Assembly: GCA_025355875.1 (NCBI GenBank)
Contig: JANXYV010000180.1
Span: forward strand, 1 to 53,410
Length of the DNA stretch: 53,410 nt
Direction: 5' to 3'
From: Prolixibacteraceae bacterium
Lineage (GTDB): Bacteria > Bacteroidota > Bacteroidia > Bacteroidales > Prolixibacteraceae
How positions within the stretch are numbered: position 1 is the stretch's first letter; every line of letters starts with the position of its first letter. This document shows positions 43,633 to 53,085 of the stretch, piece by piece. Below the pieces are notes generated by a model. It saw only the letters and a list, made by a program, of their open reading frames with translations, did no database searches and was not told the DNA's origin. The translations under genes were made by a program, and so were the position numbers.

Positions 43633-44496
43633 ATGGACAGAAAGGAGTTGCGAAAAAAGATATTTCAGATGCTGAAGGACCATTATCGTTTGATTATTTA
43701 CAACGATTCAACGATTCAAACGGTATGGAGCATCAAACTCACACCCATTAAGGTGCTTACTCTGGGCAGTCTGGGGGCCATTATACTTATTTTATTCACC
43801 ACCGTGATTATTGCCTATACCCCTTTGCGCGAGAATATTCCGGGCTATCCTAGTACCAAAGTTCGTCAACAGATTATTCAAAACTATGTCAAAGTCGATT
43901 CTCTTGAAAATGAAATCAAAGTCAGGGATTCATATTTTAATAAAATCGGTAACTTGTTTCAGGGAAACACGCCAGTTGAAGAATCCATGGGTGCCGACAC
44001 TGCGGTGAAGGTGGCTGAAGCCAGGTTCGATAAGTTCAATGCGGACTCTATTTTTAAGGATAAATTGCTGGAAGAGAAATCGAACCTCGCAATTCAGCAG
44101 AATCCAAAACGCTTGCCGAGCATCGCTAATGTGCACTTTTTTGCACCCTTACGAGGCTTGATCACCAACAAGTTTAATCCAAAAACAAATCATCTGGCCG
44201 TTGATGTGGTTGGAAAGCAAAATTCCCGTATTTCGAGTGTGCTCGATGGAACGGTCATTTTTTCAGGCTGGACCATGGAGACCGGGTACTCGATTTTTAT
44301 TCAGCACGAAGGCAATATTATTTCGGCCTACAAACACAATGCTGAACTTTTCAAAGAAGCGGGTGACAAGGTCAAGGCGGGCGATGTCATTGCCATTATG
44401 GGGAACAGTGGGGAACTGACTACCGGACCACATCTTCATTTTGAACTCTGGCACAACGGATCCGCCCTCGATCCGGAAACCTACATTGATTTTTAA
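43633..44496 (+). CDS. M23 family metallopeptidase, membrane-anchored
   Basis: This 287-residue protein has a short cytoplasmic N-terminus, one membrane helix (about 41-60, LGAIILILFTTVIIAY), a helical linker near 75-95, and a C-terminal LytM domain (about 165-285). The zinc ligands are in NHLAVDVVG (H and D) and GPHLHFELWHNG (HxH), so it should be an active peptidoglycan endopeptidase. M23 enzymes cut peptide cross-links during wall growth or division. dxr follows after 8 bases, and rseP after that. Confidence 0.92.
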   Translation: MDRKELRKKIFQMLKDHYRLIIYNDSTIQTVWSIKLTPIKVLTLGSLGAIILILFTTVIIAYTPLRENIPGYPSTKVRQQIIQNYVKVDSLENEIKVRDSYFNKIGNLFQGNTPVEESMGADTAVKVAEARFDKFNADSIFKDKLLEEKSNLAIQQNPKRLPSIANVHFFAPLRGLITNKFNPKTNHLAVDVVGKQNSRISSVLDGTVIFSGWTMETGYSIFIQHEGNIISAYKHNAELFKEAGDKVKAGDVIAIMGNSGELTTGPHLHFELWHNGSALDPETYIDF

Positions 44497-44504
44497 GCCT
44501 GTTT

Positions 44505-45677
44505 ATGAAGAAACGTATCGCCATACTTGGGTCGACCGGATCAATCGGAACCCAAACCCTTGAAGTAATTGCTCAAAATGCGGATCATTTCGAAGTCGAA
44601 GTCCTGACGGCGAATAATAATATTGATTTACTGATAGAGCAAACCAGGCTTTTTCATCCGAATGTGGTGGTCATCTCCAATTCGTGCCATTACGATCAGT
44701 TAAAAGAGGCACTCAGCAATGAACCCGTGAAAATTTATGCCGGACGGGAAGCCCTGAACCAGGTGGTGGAAATGGATACTATAGATCTGGTGCTGACTGC
44801 AATGGTAGGCTATTCAGGATTAATTCCCACCTGTAATGCCATTAAAGCCGGAAAGAATATTGCTTTGGCCAACAAGGAAACCATGGTGGTGGCCGGTGAG
44901 ATTATTAACAGGTTGGCCATCGAAAACGGGGTCAGCATTTACCCGGTCGACACCGAACATTCAGCCATTTTCCAATGTCTGGTGGGCGAGTTTAACAACG
45001 AAATCGAAAAGATTTACCTGACAGCTTCAGGTGGCCCCTTCAGAGGATTTTCGCCGGAACAGCTTGCCCAGGTGAGTAAAAGTGATGCCCTGAAACACCC
45101 AAACTGGGATATGGGCGCCAAAATTACAATCGACTCGGCTTCGATGATGAATAAAGGATTTGAGGTGATCGAGGCCAAATGGCTGTTCGGGTTAAAGCCT
45201 GAACAAATCGAGGTGATTGTACATCCGCAAAGCATCATTCATTCCATCGTTCAGTTCCGCGACGGATCCATGAAAGCACAGATGGGACTTCCCGACATGA
45301 AATTGCCGATCCAGTATGCATTGAATTTTCCGGAGCGGCTTCCTTCCAGATTTAAGCGGTTCAGCTTCACCGATTACCCCGCGCTGACCTTCGAGAAGCC
45401 AAATACAAAAATTTTTCGTAATCTTGCACTCGCTTTTGAAGCTTTGAATCAAGGAGGAAACATGCCTTGTATCTTAAACGCTGCAAACGAAGTGGTTGTT
45501 CAGGCATTTCTGACCGATCGGATCAGCTTTCTTCAAATGCCCGAAATCATTGAAGAAATCATGGGAAGAGCAAGTTTTGTTAAAAATCCTGATTTGGAAG
45601 GGTATATTCATTCGGACAAAGAAGTCCGGATCATGACATCGGCGCTGGTAAAAAAATGGTCGATACAAAAAATTTAA
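44505..45677 (+). CDS. dxr: 1-deoxy-D-xylulose 5-phosphate reductoisomerase
   Basis: Dxr converts DXP into methylerythritol 4-phosphate with NADPH, the second step of the non-mevalonate isoprenoid pathway. It has 390 residues. The NADPH motif GSTGSIGTQTLEV is at the start. LANKETMVVAGEI, the metal/substrate site VDTEHSAIFQCL, TASGGPFRGF, MGAKITIDSASMMNKGFEVIEA and HPQSIIHSIVQF follow in normal order. It lies 8 bases after the M23 peptidase gene and 16 before rseP, an apparent operon. Confidence 0.98.
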   Translation: MKKRIAILGSTGSIGTQTLEVIAQNADHFEVEVLTANNNIDLLIEQTRLFHPNVVVISNSCHYDQLKEALSNEPVKIYAGREALNQVVEMDTIDLVLTAMVGYSGLIPTCNAIKAGKNIALANKETMVVAGEIINRLAIENGVSIYPVDTEHSAIFQCLVGEFNNEIEKIYLTASGGPFRGFSPEQLAQVSKSDALKHPNWDMGAKITIDSASMMNKGFEVIEAKWLFGLKPEQIEVIVHPQSIIHSIVQFRDGSMKAQMGLPDMKLPIQYALNFPERLPSRFKRFSFTDYPALTFEKPNTKIFRNLALAFEALNQGGNMPCILNAANEVVVQAFLTDRISFLQMPEIIEEIMGRASFVKNPDLEGYIHSDKEVRIMTSALVKKWSIQKI

Positions 45678-45693
45678 AACAGAAGAACAATAG

Positions 45694-47043
45694 ATGGAAA
45701 TAGTATTAATAAAAGCGGCACAACTTATATTGAGTTTATCGCTTCTGGTTATTATTCACGAATTCGGTCACTTTATTCTAGCCCGTCTTTTCAAAACCCG
45801 CGTCGAAAAATTTTATTTGTTTTTTGATCCCTGGTTTTCGCTTTTCAAGGTAAAAAAAGGGGATACGGAATACGGCATCGGTTGGCTTCCGCTGGGTGGA
45901 TATGTGAAGATTTCAGGAATGATTGATGAATCGATGGACAAGGAAGCGATGAAACTTCCGGCCCAGGATTACGAATTCCGCTCGAAAAAAACATGGCAAC
46001 GCCTGCTCATCATGGTTGGGGGAGTGGTGATGAATTTTATTCTGGCTTTTATAATTTACATCGGAATCCTGTATGCCTGGGGCGAACAGTATTTGCCTAC
46101 AGCCAATGTGAAATATGGTATTGAAGTTGATTCTGTAGGCCAGAAAATTGGATTTCAGAACGGCGATAAAATCCTTTTGGTGGAGGGCCAGCCCGTTGAA
46201 GATTTTCATAAAGTCATCGCAACGGTGATCCTTGATAAAGCCTCTACGGTACAGGTTGAACGTGGCGGACAAAAGGTGGATGTAAATATTTCGGACGATG
46301 ATCTGGCACTTCTGATCAAGAGCAGGGGCGTTTTAAGTTTCAGGCTTCCGTTTGACTACAAAGTGGCTAAAATTGCAAAATCCTCACCAGCCAAAGAAGC
46401 CGGGATAAAAGCCGGAGACCGTATCCTTGGGATGGGTGGTAAAAAATACGAATACAACGACCAGTTTAAATCGGCCCTGAAAGATAGCATTGGAAAAAAA
46501 GTTGTGCTCAATGTTTTGCGCGATAATAAGGAAATAGCTATCGCAATGGTTATTCCCTCATCGGGTTTACTTGGGATTCAGATTGATCAGGATTTGGAGA
46601 AAGTTTTTGAATTCAGGACTATCAAATACGGATTGCTTGCCTCGGTACCTGCAGGCATCAGCCGCGGATTCAATACTATAAACGATTACCTCAAACAGTT
46701 TAAGCTGATCTTTTCACCGAAAACAAAGGCGTATGAAAGTCTGGGAGGTTTTATTGCCATTGGCAATATTTTTCCTGGAGCCTGGAACTGGTATTCCTTC
46801 TGGAATATGACTGCACTCCTTTCGATCATTTTAGCAGTGATGAACCTTTTGCCAATTCCTGCTCTCGACGGTGGCCATGTGATGTTCCTGCTTTTTGAAA
46901 TGATTACCGGACGAAAACCCGGCGACAAATTTCTGGAATATGCTCAAATTGTCGGAATGGTGTTATTGCTTACCCTGGTAATTTATGCGAATGGAAATGA
47001 CATTTTTAAAAATTGGGCAGGCTTTCTTAATCTCTTCAAATAA
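45694..47043 (+). CDS. rseP: RIP metalloprotease RseP
   Basis: This 449-residue site-2 intramembrane protease cuts membrane-bound anti-sigma factors and signal-peptide remnants. The zinc site HEFGH is at residues 22-26 in the first helix; the third ligand is in NLLPIPALDGGHV. Two PDZ domains lie between (about 130-215 and 220-300), and four membrane helices are visible. It could process FecR-type anti-sigma factors such as the one at the left end of the window, which is an inference. It is the last gene of the M23-dxr-rseP unit; tatA has its own promoter box. Confidence 0.97.
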   Translation: MEIVLIKAAQLILSLSLLVIIHEFGHFILARLFKTRVEKFYLFFDPWFSLFKVKKGDTEYGIGWLPLGGYVKISGMIDESMDKEAMKLPAQDYEFRSKKTWQRLLIMVGGVVMNFILAFIIYIGILYAWGEQYLPTANVKYGIEVDSVGQKIGFQNGDKILLVEGQPVEDFHKVIATVILDKASTVQVERGGQKVDVNISDDDLALLIKSRGVLSFRLPFDYKVAKIAKSSPAKEAGIKAGDRILGMGGKKYEYNDQFKSALKDSIGKKVVLNVLRDNKEIAIAMVIPSSGLLGIQIDQDLEKVFEFRTIKYGLLASVPAGISRGFNTINDYLKQFKLIFSPKTKAYESLGGFIAIGNIFPGAWNWYSFWNMTALLSIILAVMNLLPIPALDGGHVMFLLFEMITGRKPGDKFLEYAQIVGMVLLLTLVIYANGNDIFKNWAGFLNLFK

Positions 47044-47066
47044 ATATCTGAATATCTAATTTTTGT

Positions 47067-47074
47067 TACTTTTG
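47067..47074 (+). promoter_or_regulatory. Putative -7 promoter box of tatA
   Basis: TACTTTTG fits TAnnTTTG, 24 bases before the tatA ATG. Confidence 0.6.
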
Positions 47075-47098
47075 CAAAAACCATTTAAACTTTAAAAT

Positions 47099-47296
47099 AT
47101 GAACTTATTAACTATTGCTATGGGATTTAATCCCGAGATGCTTATTCTTATTTTAGTTGTCGTCTTACTAATGTTTGGAGGGCAAAAAATTCCTGAATTG
47201 ATGAAAGGTTTGGGCAAAGGCATTAAGGAATTCAAGAATGCGACTAAAGCAGATGATGATGAACCAAAGAAAGACAATGAAAAGTTAGAAAAATAA
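47099..47296 (+). CDS. tatA: Sec-independent translocase TatA
   Basis: TatA forms the translocation element of the twin-arginine pathway, which exports folded proteins. This 65-residue protein has an N-terminal membrane helix (about 13-27, [16 protein letters not shown]) and the conserved FGxxKxPEL hinge ([20 protein letters not shown]) before the amphipathic helix, then an acidic/lysine tail. Nothing else of the Tat system is in the window; the TatC partner must be elsewhere. The gene ends at a long hairpin. Confidence 0.93.
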   Translation: MNLLTIAMGFNPEMLILILVVVLLMFGGQKIPELMKGLGKGIKEFKNATKADDDEPKKDNEKLEK

Positions 47297-47317
47297 AACT
47301 AAGTCAAATTAGTTTGG

Positions 47318-47372
47318 AGAGCCTAAAGTACTTGGAGAACCTGAATCAGGTTATCAAGTTACTTTAGGCTCT
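47318..47372. terminator. Long-stem terminator between tatA and the PBP gene
   Basis: AGAGCCTAAAGTA (47318-47330) pairs with TACTTTAGGCTCT (47360-47372). Inside, AACCTGA and TCAGGTT form a second hairpin, so the whole region is a stacked structure. It can serve both converging genes. Confidence 0.8.
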
Positions 47373-47402
47373 GTTTATTTTGGCAATTCCGTACTTTCCC
47401 TG

Positions 47403-49748
47403 CTAAAAGAACTCCTCTGAGTTATCCTGATTTTGCTCGATACTTTCCGGGTCATCACAATTCACGTTCACCGAAAAGTTGACCGGCCGCTCAAATTCAA
47501 CCTCATCGCGGTACGGCAAACTTCGGTCAGCATAAACTTTCTTCATGTAATATCCCCAGATTGGAAGAGCCATACTCGCGCCCTGTCCCGACTGCATGTC
47601 TTCGAAATGGATGCCCCTTAATTCACCTCCGGTCCACGCTCCGTTGACCAGCTGAGGGGTAATTCCAATGAACCAACCGTCGGAATGGTTTTGGGTGGTG
47701 CCGGTTTTACCCGCAATCTGTCCTTTAAAGCCACCATATTCAGGTCTGAACCGCAGACGGCTTCCTGATCCGGCATCGACTACGCCGCGCATCAGGTCAA
47801 TCATCAGGTAGGCCGTTTGCTCGTCGATGGCATCATGTTTTTCAGGAGTGAATTTCGAAATGATATTTCCATGCCGGTCTTCGATTTGGGTGACAAAAAT
47901 AGGCTGTGTGAATACTCCTTTGTTGGCAAAAGTTCCGTAAGCTCCAACCATTTCGTAAAGCGTCACATCCGATGTACCTAAAAACATGGAAGGTACAGGA
48001 TCAATGGGACTGTAAATACCCATCTTCTTCATGATGTCGGCCACCGATTGCGGATTGAATTGCTTCATGACCCAGGCCGAAACCTGATTAACCGAATGTG
48101 CAAGTCCCCATTTCAGGGTGACCATTTTGTCATCGAATTTGGTGGGTCCGGAGTTTTTGGCTTCCCAAATGGTACCATCAGGCAAAATAAACTGCTGTTT
48201 GACGTTAGGTACTTTGCTGCACGGCGACATTCCGTTTTGCATGGCCAGCGTATATAAAAATGGTTTCACGGTCGAACCAACCTGGCGCTTGCCTCCTTTC
48301 ACCATGTCGTACATAAAATGCCGGTAATCGGGTCCGCCAACATACGCTTTTACCTGTCCTGTCTTAATTTCCATCGACATGAACGACGATCGGATGATAC
48401 TCAGGTAATATTTAATTGAGTCGAGAGGCGATAGTAAAGTATCCCGTTCACCTTTGTATGAAAACACCGTCATTTCAACCGGATGTTTAAAATTTTGTTT
48501 GATTTCGTCCCAGGATTTGCCACTCAATTTGGCAAGCCGGTATCGTTCAGTCTGCTTGATGGACTGGTCCGTGATCTTTTCAACTTCCTCGCCCGATAAA
48601 TCGTTTGAGAATGGACGGTTTTTTAAAACACGGAGATGTTTATTAAAGCCAGGCTGTACATTTTTCTTCAGGTGAATCATAACAGCTTCCTCGGCATATC
48701 GCTGCATTCGCGAATCGAGGGTGGTGATAATCCGGATTCCATCGCGGTATAAATTATACGAAGTACCATCCGCCTTTTTATTTTTGGTACACCATCCAAA
48801 AAGCGGGTTGACCTGCCAATCCACCGAATCTTCTTTGTACTTCTGCATTTGCCATTTCCTGTAATCTTTTCGCTCGGGTTTGTTTGCATTCATGGCCTGC
48901 CGGAGGTATTCCCTGAAGTAAGGCGCCGGCCCGGTCTTGAAATCGACCTTGTGATAGTTGAGGCCAAGAGGAAGTGTCTGCAGTGATTTAGACATTTCTT
49001 TCGTGATATATCCGTTTTTTGCCATTTGTGACAGGACCACATTGCGTCGTTTGAGAGTAATTTCAGGCCGCTTGACTGGATTAAACAAGGAGGAATTTTT
49101 TGCCATTCCAACGAGCATCGCAGCTTGTTCAAGACGCAACGAATCAGGTGAAGTATTAAAATAGATGGCCGCTGCCGACTTTATCCCAACAGCGAGGTTC
49201 AGGAAATCGTATTTATTCAGGTACATGGTCAGGATTTCTTCCTTGGTGTAGCTTTTTTCGAGTTTCACAGCGATCACCCATTCCTTAAACTTCCTGAAAA
49301 TCAATTCCAGTTTGCTGTCGAGGTTTTCGCGGGGGAAAAGCATTTTGGCCAGTTGCTGGCTAATTGTACTTCCGCCTCCTGAATTGGTGTCGCCAGTCAC
49401 GATTCCTTTCACGACCCGGAACAAACCTCTTAAATCGATTCCTGAATGGCCGTAAAACCGGACATCTTCGGTAGCCACCAAGGCATTCAGCATGTTGGGA
49501 CTGATTTCGTGGTAATTGACGAAACTCCGGTTTTCCTTGAAGTATTTTCCCAGCACCACGCCATCCGACGAAACGACTTCGGAGGCCAGCAAACTTTCCG
49601 GATTTTCAAGATCTTCGAACGAAGGCATGAATCCCAGCCAGCCTTGCGCAATCATGAAAAACATCAGGAACACCGCTGAAACGCCCAGCGCATAAAGAAC
49701 CCAGAAAACCCGGATGTACTTTTTAAATACTGAAATATCCCGTTCCAT
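47403..49748 (-). CDS. Class A penicillin-binding protein (PBP1A family)
   Basis: This 781-residue bifunctional enzyme polymerises glycan strands and cross-links peptides. One N-terminal membrane helix (about 14-34) anchors it. The glycosyltransferase domain (about 65-235) has ATEDVRFYGHSGIDLRG (catalytic Glu), GGSTISQQLAKML and ILTMYLNKYDFL. The transpeptidase has the catalytic serine in GSTVKPFLY near 490, the SVN motif, and KTGTTQNHSDGWFIG near 680. It is transcribed alone on the minus strand; TATCTTCG (about 45 bases upstream) is a near-match to the -7 element. Confidence 0.96.
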   Translation of the reverse strand: MERDISVFKKYIRVFWVLYALGVSAVFLMFFMIAQGWLGFMPSFEDLENPESLLASEVVSSDGVVLGKYFKENRSFVNYHEISPNMLNALVATEDVRFYGHSGIDLRGLFRVVKGIVTGDTNSGGGSTISQQLAKMLFPRENLDSKLELIFRKFKEWVIAVKLEKSYTKEEILTMYLNKYDFLNLAVGIKSAAAIYFNTSPDSLRLEQAAMLVGMAKNSSLFNPVKRPEITLKRRNVVLSQMAKNGYITKEMSKSLQTLPLGLNYHKVDFKTGPAPYFREYLRQAMNANKPERKDYRKWQMQKYKEDSVDWQVNPLFGWCTKNKKADGTSYNLYRDGIRIITTLDSRMQRYAEEAVMIHLKKNVQPGFNKHLRVLKNRPFSNDLSGEEVEKITDQSIKQTERYRLAKLSGKSWDEIKQNFKHPVEMTVFSYKGERDTLLSPLDSIKYYLSIIRSSFMSMEIKTGQVKAYVGGPDYRHFMYDMVKGGKRQVGSTVKPFLYTLAMQNGMSPCSKVPNVKQQFILPDGTIWEAKNSGPTKFDDKMVTLKWGLAHSVNQVSAWVMKQFNPQSVADIMKKMGIYSPIDPVPSMFLGTSDVTLYEMVGAYGTFANKGVFTQPIFVTQIEDRHGNIISKFTPEKHDAIDEQTAYLMIDLMRGVVDAGSGSRLRFRPEYGGFKGQIAGKTGTTQNHSDGWFIGITPQLVNGAWTGGELRGIHFEDMQSGQGASMALPIWGYYMKKVYADRSLPYRDEVEFERPVNFSVNVNCDDPESIEQNQDNSEEFF

Positions 49749-49916
49749 TCAGAATGAATTGTGTTTGAGGGGACGAAGATAATGAAACCTGAGCAAATTT
49801 TATCCGTGTCCGTTTTTCGTTTTCCGATCGGTTCAGGGAACAGGAAACATAGCAAAGTTGGAGGCGATTTCATTATATTTACCCATTCTTTTGAATTCTT
49901 TTGAAAACATACTCCT

Positions 49917-51284
49917 ATGGCCAAGGTAAAGACCAGTTTTTTTTGTCAGAATTGCGGGGCGCAGTCGCCTAAATGGGTGGGAAAGTGCCATTCGTGCGGC
50001 GAATGGAATTCGTTTGTCGAGGAAATTGTGGAGCGCGAAAGTCCGTCGGTGGCTTCGTTTTTAAGCGGAACAGGTAATCAGCCCAAGCTGTTGCACGAGG
50101 TTTCGGCAGAACATACCGAACGGATTGATACCTGTAATCAGGAATTGAACCGTGTATTGGGAGGTGGCCTGGTTCCCGGATCGATGGTGCTGATAGGTGG
50201 CGAACCCGGCATTGGCAAATCGACCCTGGTTTTGCAGCTGGCCCTGGATTTGAAGGATAAAAAAATCCTCTATGTTTCGGGCGAAGAAAGCATTCAGCAG
50301 ATCAAAATCCGCGCTCAGCGGCTTCAGAAAGAAAATCAGAATTGTTACTTTTTGAGCGAAACATCGCTTGAAAATATGCTTGCACAAAGCAAACAAATCT
50401 CACCGGATTTGCTGATTATCGACTCCATTCAGACTGTTTCCACCGAGTCGATTGAATCGTCGCCGGGATCGGTCGGGCAAATCCGCGAATGTACCAATGG
50501 AATTCTGAAATACGCCAAAGAATGCAATGTGCCGGTTATCCTGATCGGTCACATCACCAAGGAAGGCAGCCTGGCCGGGCCAAAAGTGCTGGAACATATT
50601 GTGGATACGGTTTTGCAGTTTGAAGGAGAAAACCAGTACATGTACCGGATTCTTCGCGCTATCAAAAACCGCTTTGGCTCCACTTCCGAGCTGGGAATTT
50701 TCGAAATGGGGAATTCGGGTTTGCGCGAAGTTTCCAATCCGTCGGAATTGCTCATCAACCGTGCCCATGAAGGTTTGAGCGGCACCGCCATTGCTGCAGC
50801 CATCGAAGGAATCCGACCTTTGCTGATCGAGATTCAGGCGCTGGTCAGCACCGCAGCATATGGAACACCACAGCGTTCGTCCACCGGATTAGACTTGCGG
50901 CGGCTGAATATGCTCCTTGCAGTTCTTGAAAAACGGGCAGGATTCAAGCTGGCCACCAAAGATGTTTTTCTGAATATTGCCGGAGGAATTAAAGTTGACG
51001 ATCCGGCCATCGACCTAACGGTGATCACGGCTATTCTTTCATCGAACTTCGATTTGCCAATCCGGAAGAATGTTTGCTTTGCTGGTGAAATAGGACTTTC
51101 CGGTGAAATTCGTTCGGTAAACCGACTCGAACAGCGCATTGCCGAAGCCGAGAAACTGGGATTCGACAGCATTTTTATCCCCAAAGCCGGGAAAGGCATC
51201 AACCTTCAGAAATTTAAAATTGAAATTTTGCAGTTCGACCGCGTGGAATTGTTTTTCAGGCATGTATTCAGCAAAAAGAGCTGA
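49917..51284 (+). CDS. radA: DNA repair protein RadA
   Basis: RadA is a hexameric RecA-like helicase that extends strand exchange in recombination. It has 455 residues: a Cys4 zinc finger (CQNCGAQSPKWVGKCHSCGEW region, residues 9-28), Walker A GGEPGIGKSTLVL near 98, IIDSIQTV (Walker B), the RadA-specific KNRFGS motif near 250, and a Lon-protease-like C-terminal domain (about 290-455). All expected motifs are present. The next gene has its own promoter box. Confidence 0.97.
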   Translation: MAKVKTSFFCQNCGAQSPKWVGKCHSCGEWNSFVEEIVERESPSVASFLSGTGNQPKLLHEVSAEHTERIDTCNQELNRVLGGGLVPGSMVLIGGEPGIGKSTLVLQLALDLKDKKILYVSGEESIQQIKIRAQRLQKENQNCYFLSETSLENMLAQSKQISPDLLIIDSIQTVSTESIESSPGSVGQIRECTNGILKYAKECNVPVILIGHITKEGSLAGPKVLEHIVDTVLQFEGENQYMYRILRAIKNRFGSTSELGIFEMGNSGLREVSNPSELLINRAHEGLSGTAIAAAIEGIRPLLIEIQALVSTAAYGTPQRSSTGLDLRRLNMLLAVLEKRAGFKLATKDVFLNIAGGIKVDDPAIDLTVITAILSSNFDLPIRKNVCFAGEIGLSGEIRSVNRLEQRIAEAEKLGFDSIFIPKAGKGINLQKFKIEILQFDRVELFFRHVFSKKS

Positions 51285-51292
51285 GGTAATGT

Positions 51293-51300
51293 TAACTTTG
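51293..51300 (+). promoter_or_regulatory. Putative -7 promoter box of the DUF4296 gene
   Basis: TAACTTTG fits TAnnTTTG, 23 bases before the ATG at 51324. Confidence 0.6.
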
Positions 51301-51323
51301 CCACGAATTCAATAAAAAGGAAT

Positions 51324-51704
51324 ATGAAACAAATCACCTGGATCTTCTTGCTGGCTGTTCTGCTTTCCGGAATTACCTCCTGCAACCGTCATTCAATCCC
51401 AAAGCCTGACCAACTGATCAGTAAATCGAAGTTTGAGAAGATGATGGTTGACATCTACCTGATCCAGGGTTTAAATAACCTGAGCCGGGATAAAACCAGC
51501 CTGAAGAAGCTGACCCAAACTGATCTCTATTTTTCGGTATTGAAGAAATACTCGGTTGCCGATACTGTTTTTGTTCGTTCTTTGATATACTATTCCAGTT
51601 TCCCAAAGGAATATGAGAAAATGCATGTGGATATCATGAACATGCTGAACCAGGCACAAGATCAGTTCAGGCCGGTGGACAAGCTGAAAACAAAAGAAGA
51701 ATGA
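51324..51704 (+). CDS. DUF4296 domain-containing lipoprotein
   Basis: This 126-residue lipoprotein has a signal peptide with lipobox VLLSGITSC (Cys20). The DUF4296 core (about 28-112) begins KPDQLISKSKFEKMMVDIYL. The pattern FEKMMVDIYLIQGLNN and SLIYYSSFPKEYEKMHVDI fits this Bacteroidetes-only family, whose function is unknown. The stop overlaps the next gene by ATGA, so the two are coupled. Confidence 0.88.
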   Translation: MKQITWIFLLAVLLSGITSCNRHSIPKPDQLISKSKFEKMMVDIYLIQGLNNLSRDKTSLKKLTQTDLYFSVLKKYSVADTVFVRSLIYYSSFPKEYEKMHVDIMNMLNQAQDQFRPVDKLKTKEE

Positions 51705-52177
51705 GGAAGTTTTCAGCCAATTATGTGGTTTCTGAAACCGGGGCATTCCTGAAAAATGGGATCGTACTTGCCGAAGAAGATGGAAACGTAATTCAATATA
51801 TTGATACCACCAACGATCTCAAAGAAATTGCCCAACTCAGCTTTCACAATGGAATTTTGATAGCCGGATGTACTTTTTCAAGAACAGTTTCTGCCAATCA
51901 GATTCAGAAATCCGACGATGCAATATTCAAGTCCATAAAAAAGTGGGTTGAAACACAGACGCTGATTTCGCTCAACGACCTGATTAATTTTGGAAAGCGC
52001 GTTCAGGAAGATATTCCGGAGATGAAAATTTCCGACATCATCAGTAAAATTTCGGAAGTCCTGATATCCGGTTTTGGTTTTGTTAAAGAAACACAGACCG
52101 GTGTTTTCCTTCTGACGGGCGTTGATCTCCCGCAACTTCATTTTACACCAAAAGCCAAAATAAAACGAATTCTTTAA
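51701..52177 (+). CDS. Protein with an amidohydrolase-like N-terminal segment (remnant or novel)
   Basis: This 158-residue protein starts MRKFSANYVVSETGAFLKNG, then IVLAEEDGNVIQYIDTTNDL and LSFHNGILIAGC. This resembles the N-terminal beta-sandwich of metal-dependent amidohydrolases that pair with DUF4296 genes in this phylum (from memory). Where such enzymes continue with the metal-binding HxH motif, this protein has CTFSRTVSANQIQ and then a different helical part (SLNDLINFGKRVQEDIPEMK, ISDIISKISEVLI). It therefore lacks the catalytic barrel. Either it is a degenerate copy trimmed to a small fold, or a distinct family built on that segment. It is coupled to the upstream DUF4296 lipoprotein. 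Confidence 0.55.
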   Translation: MRKFSANYVVSETGAFLKNGIVLAEEDGNVIQYIDTTNDLKEIAQLSFHNGILIAGCTFSRTVSANQIQKSDDAIFKSIKKWVETQTLISLNDLINFGKRVQEDIPEMKISDIISKISEVLISGFGFVKETQTGVFLLTGVDLPQLHFTPKAKIKRIL

Positions 52178-52197
52178 TTACTTTTTCCTCAGATTTT

Positions 52198-52977
52198 ATG
52201 TCAACATTTCTATTTGATCAAATTATTTTCGGACCCATAAAAAGCCGCAGACTGGGAGTTTCGCTGGGAGTGAACCTGCTGCCCACCGACAGCAAAGTAT
52301 GCTCCTTCGACTGTATTTACTGTGAGTGTGGCTGGAATCCCCGGAAACGGGAAAAGAAGGCAGTTTTGCCGTCGCGTATGGAGGTCAGGAAAAAGCTGGA
52401 GGAAAAGTTGACAGACATGATCAAAAACCAGGAACTTCCGGATGTGATTACCTTTGCCGGAAATGGCGAGCCAACCTTGCATCCTGAATTCGAAGAAATT
52501 ATGGATGACACTATTCAGCTTCGCGATCGGATGACCCCCAAAACCCGAATCGCGGTTTTATCGAATGCCACCATGTTGCATAAAGCTTCAGTGATCAGGG
52601 CTTTGCTAAAGGTGGACGACAACATTCAGAAACTTGATTCAGGAATGGAAGAAACCATTCGTAAGATCGATTGCCCCTCTTCGAATTTTAAGTTATCGGA
52701 GGTGGTTGAAAACCTGAAATCGTTTCATGGCAAAGTGATCATTCAGACGTTGTTCCTGAGGGGAAAGTTCAAGGATAGAATGATTGATAATACTACCGAA
52801 TCAGAACTTTCGGAATGGTTGAAGCTCCTCAGAATCATCGGGCCATCTCAGGTGATGATCTATACGATCGATCGCGACACACCGGCACCGGAACTTGAAA
52901 AAGTGAATTTGGAGGACTTGAACCGAATTGCTGAACGCGTTCGGACAATTGGTTTTGAAGTTCAGGTTTCAGGATAA
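52198..52977 (+). CDS. Radical SAM protein (COG0731-like)
   Basis: This 259-residue protein has the radical SAM cluster motif CSFDCIYC (Cys35, Cys39, Cys42), followed by CGWNPRKREKK, and FAGNGEPTLHPEF (the SAM-binding GGE-like motif), TLFLRGKFKDR and QVMIYTIDRDTPAPELEK. The family is related to wybutosine-type tRNA synthetases, but the substrate of bacterial members is unknown. It starts MSTFLFDQIIFGPIKSRRLG, typical for the family. A REP-like pair follows before the converging DUF2147 gene. Confidence 0.88.
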   Translation: MSTFLFDQIIFGPIKSRRLGVSLGVNLLPTDSKVCSFDCIYCECGWNPRKREKKAVLPSRMEVRKKLEEKLTDMIKNQELPDVITFAGNGEPTLHPEFEEIMDDTIQLRDRMTPKTRIAVLSNATMLHKASVIRALLKVDDNIQKLDSGMEETIRKIDCPSSNFKLSEVVENLKSFHGKVIIQTLFLRGKFKDRMIDNTTESELSEWLKLLRIIGPSQVMIYTIDRDTPAPELEKVNLEDLNRIAERVRTIGFEVQVSG

Positions 52978-53000
52978 GAAATAGCCCTAAAAGCCTGAAG

Positions 53001-53036
53001 CACCACCCAAACCCTCCCCAAAAGGGAGGGCTTAAA
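53001..53036 (+). repeat. REP-like palindromic repeat, copy 4
   Basis: CACCACCCAAACCCTCCCC, loop AAAA, GGGAGGGCTTAAAAA: stem CCCTCCC/GGGAGGG. It lies about 25 bases after the radical SAM stop. Confidence 0.65.
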
Positions 53037-53085
53037 AAGGTGCTTGGAACGATGTCCCCTCAAATTAAAAATGTCTTGCTTTTCT

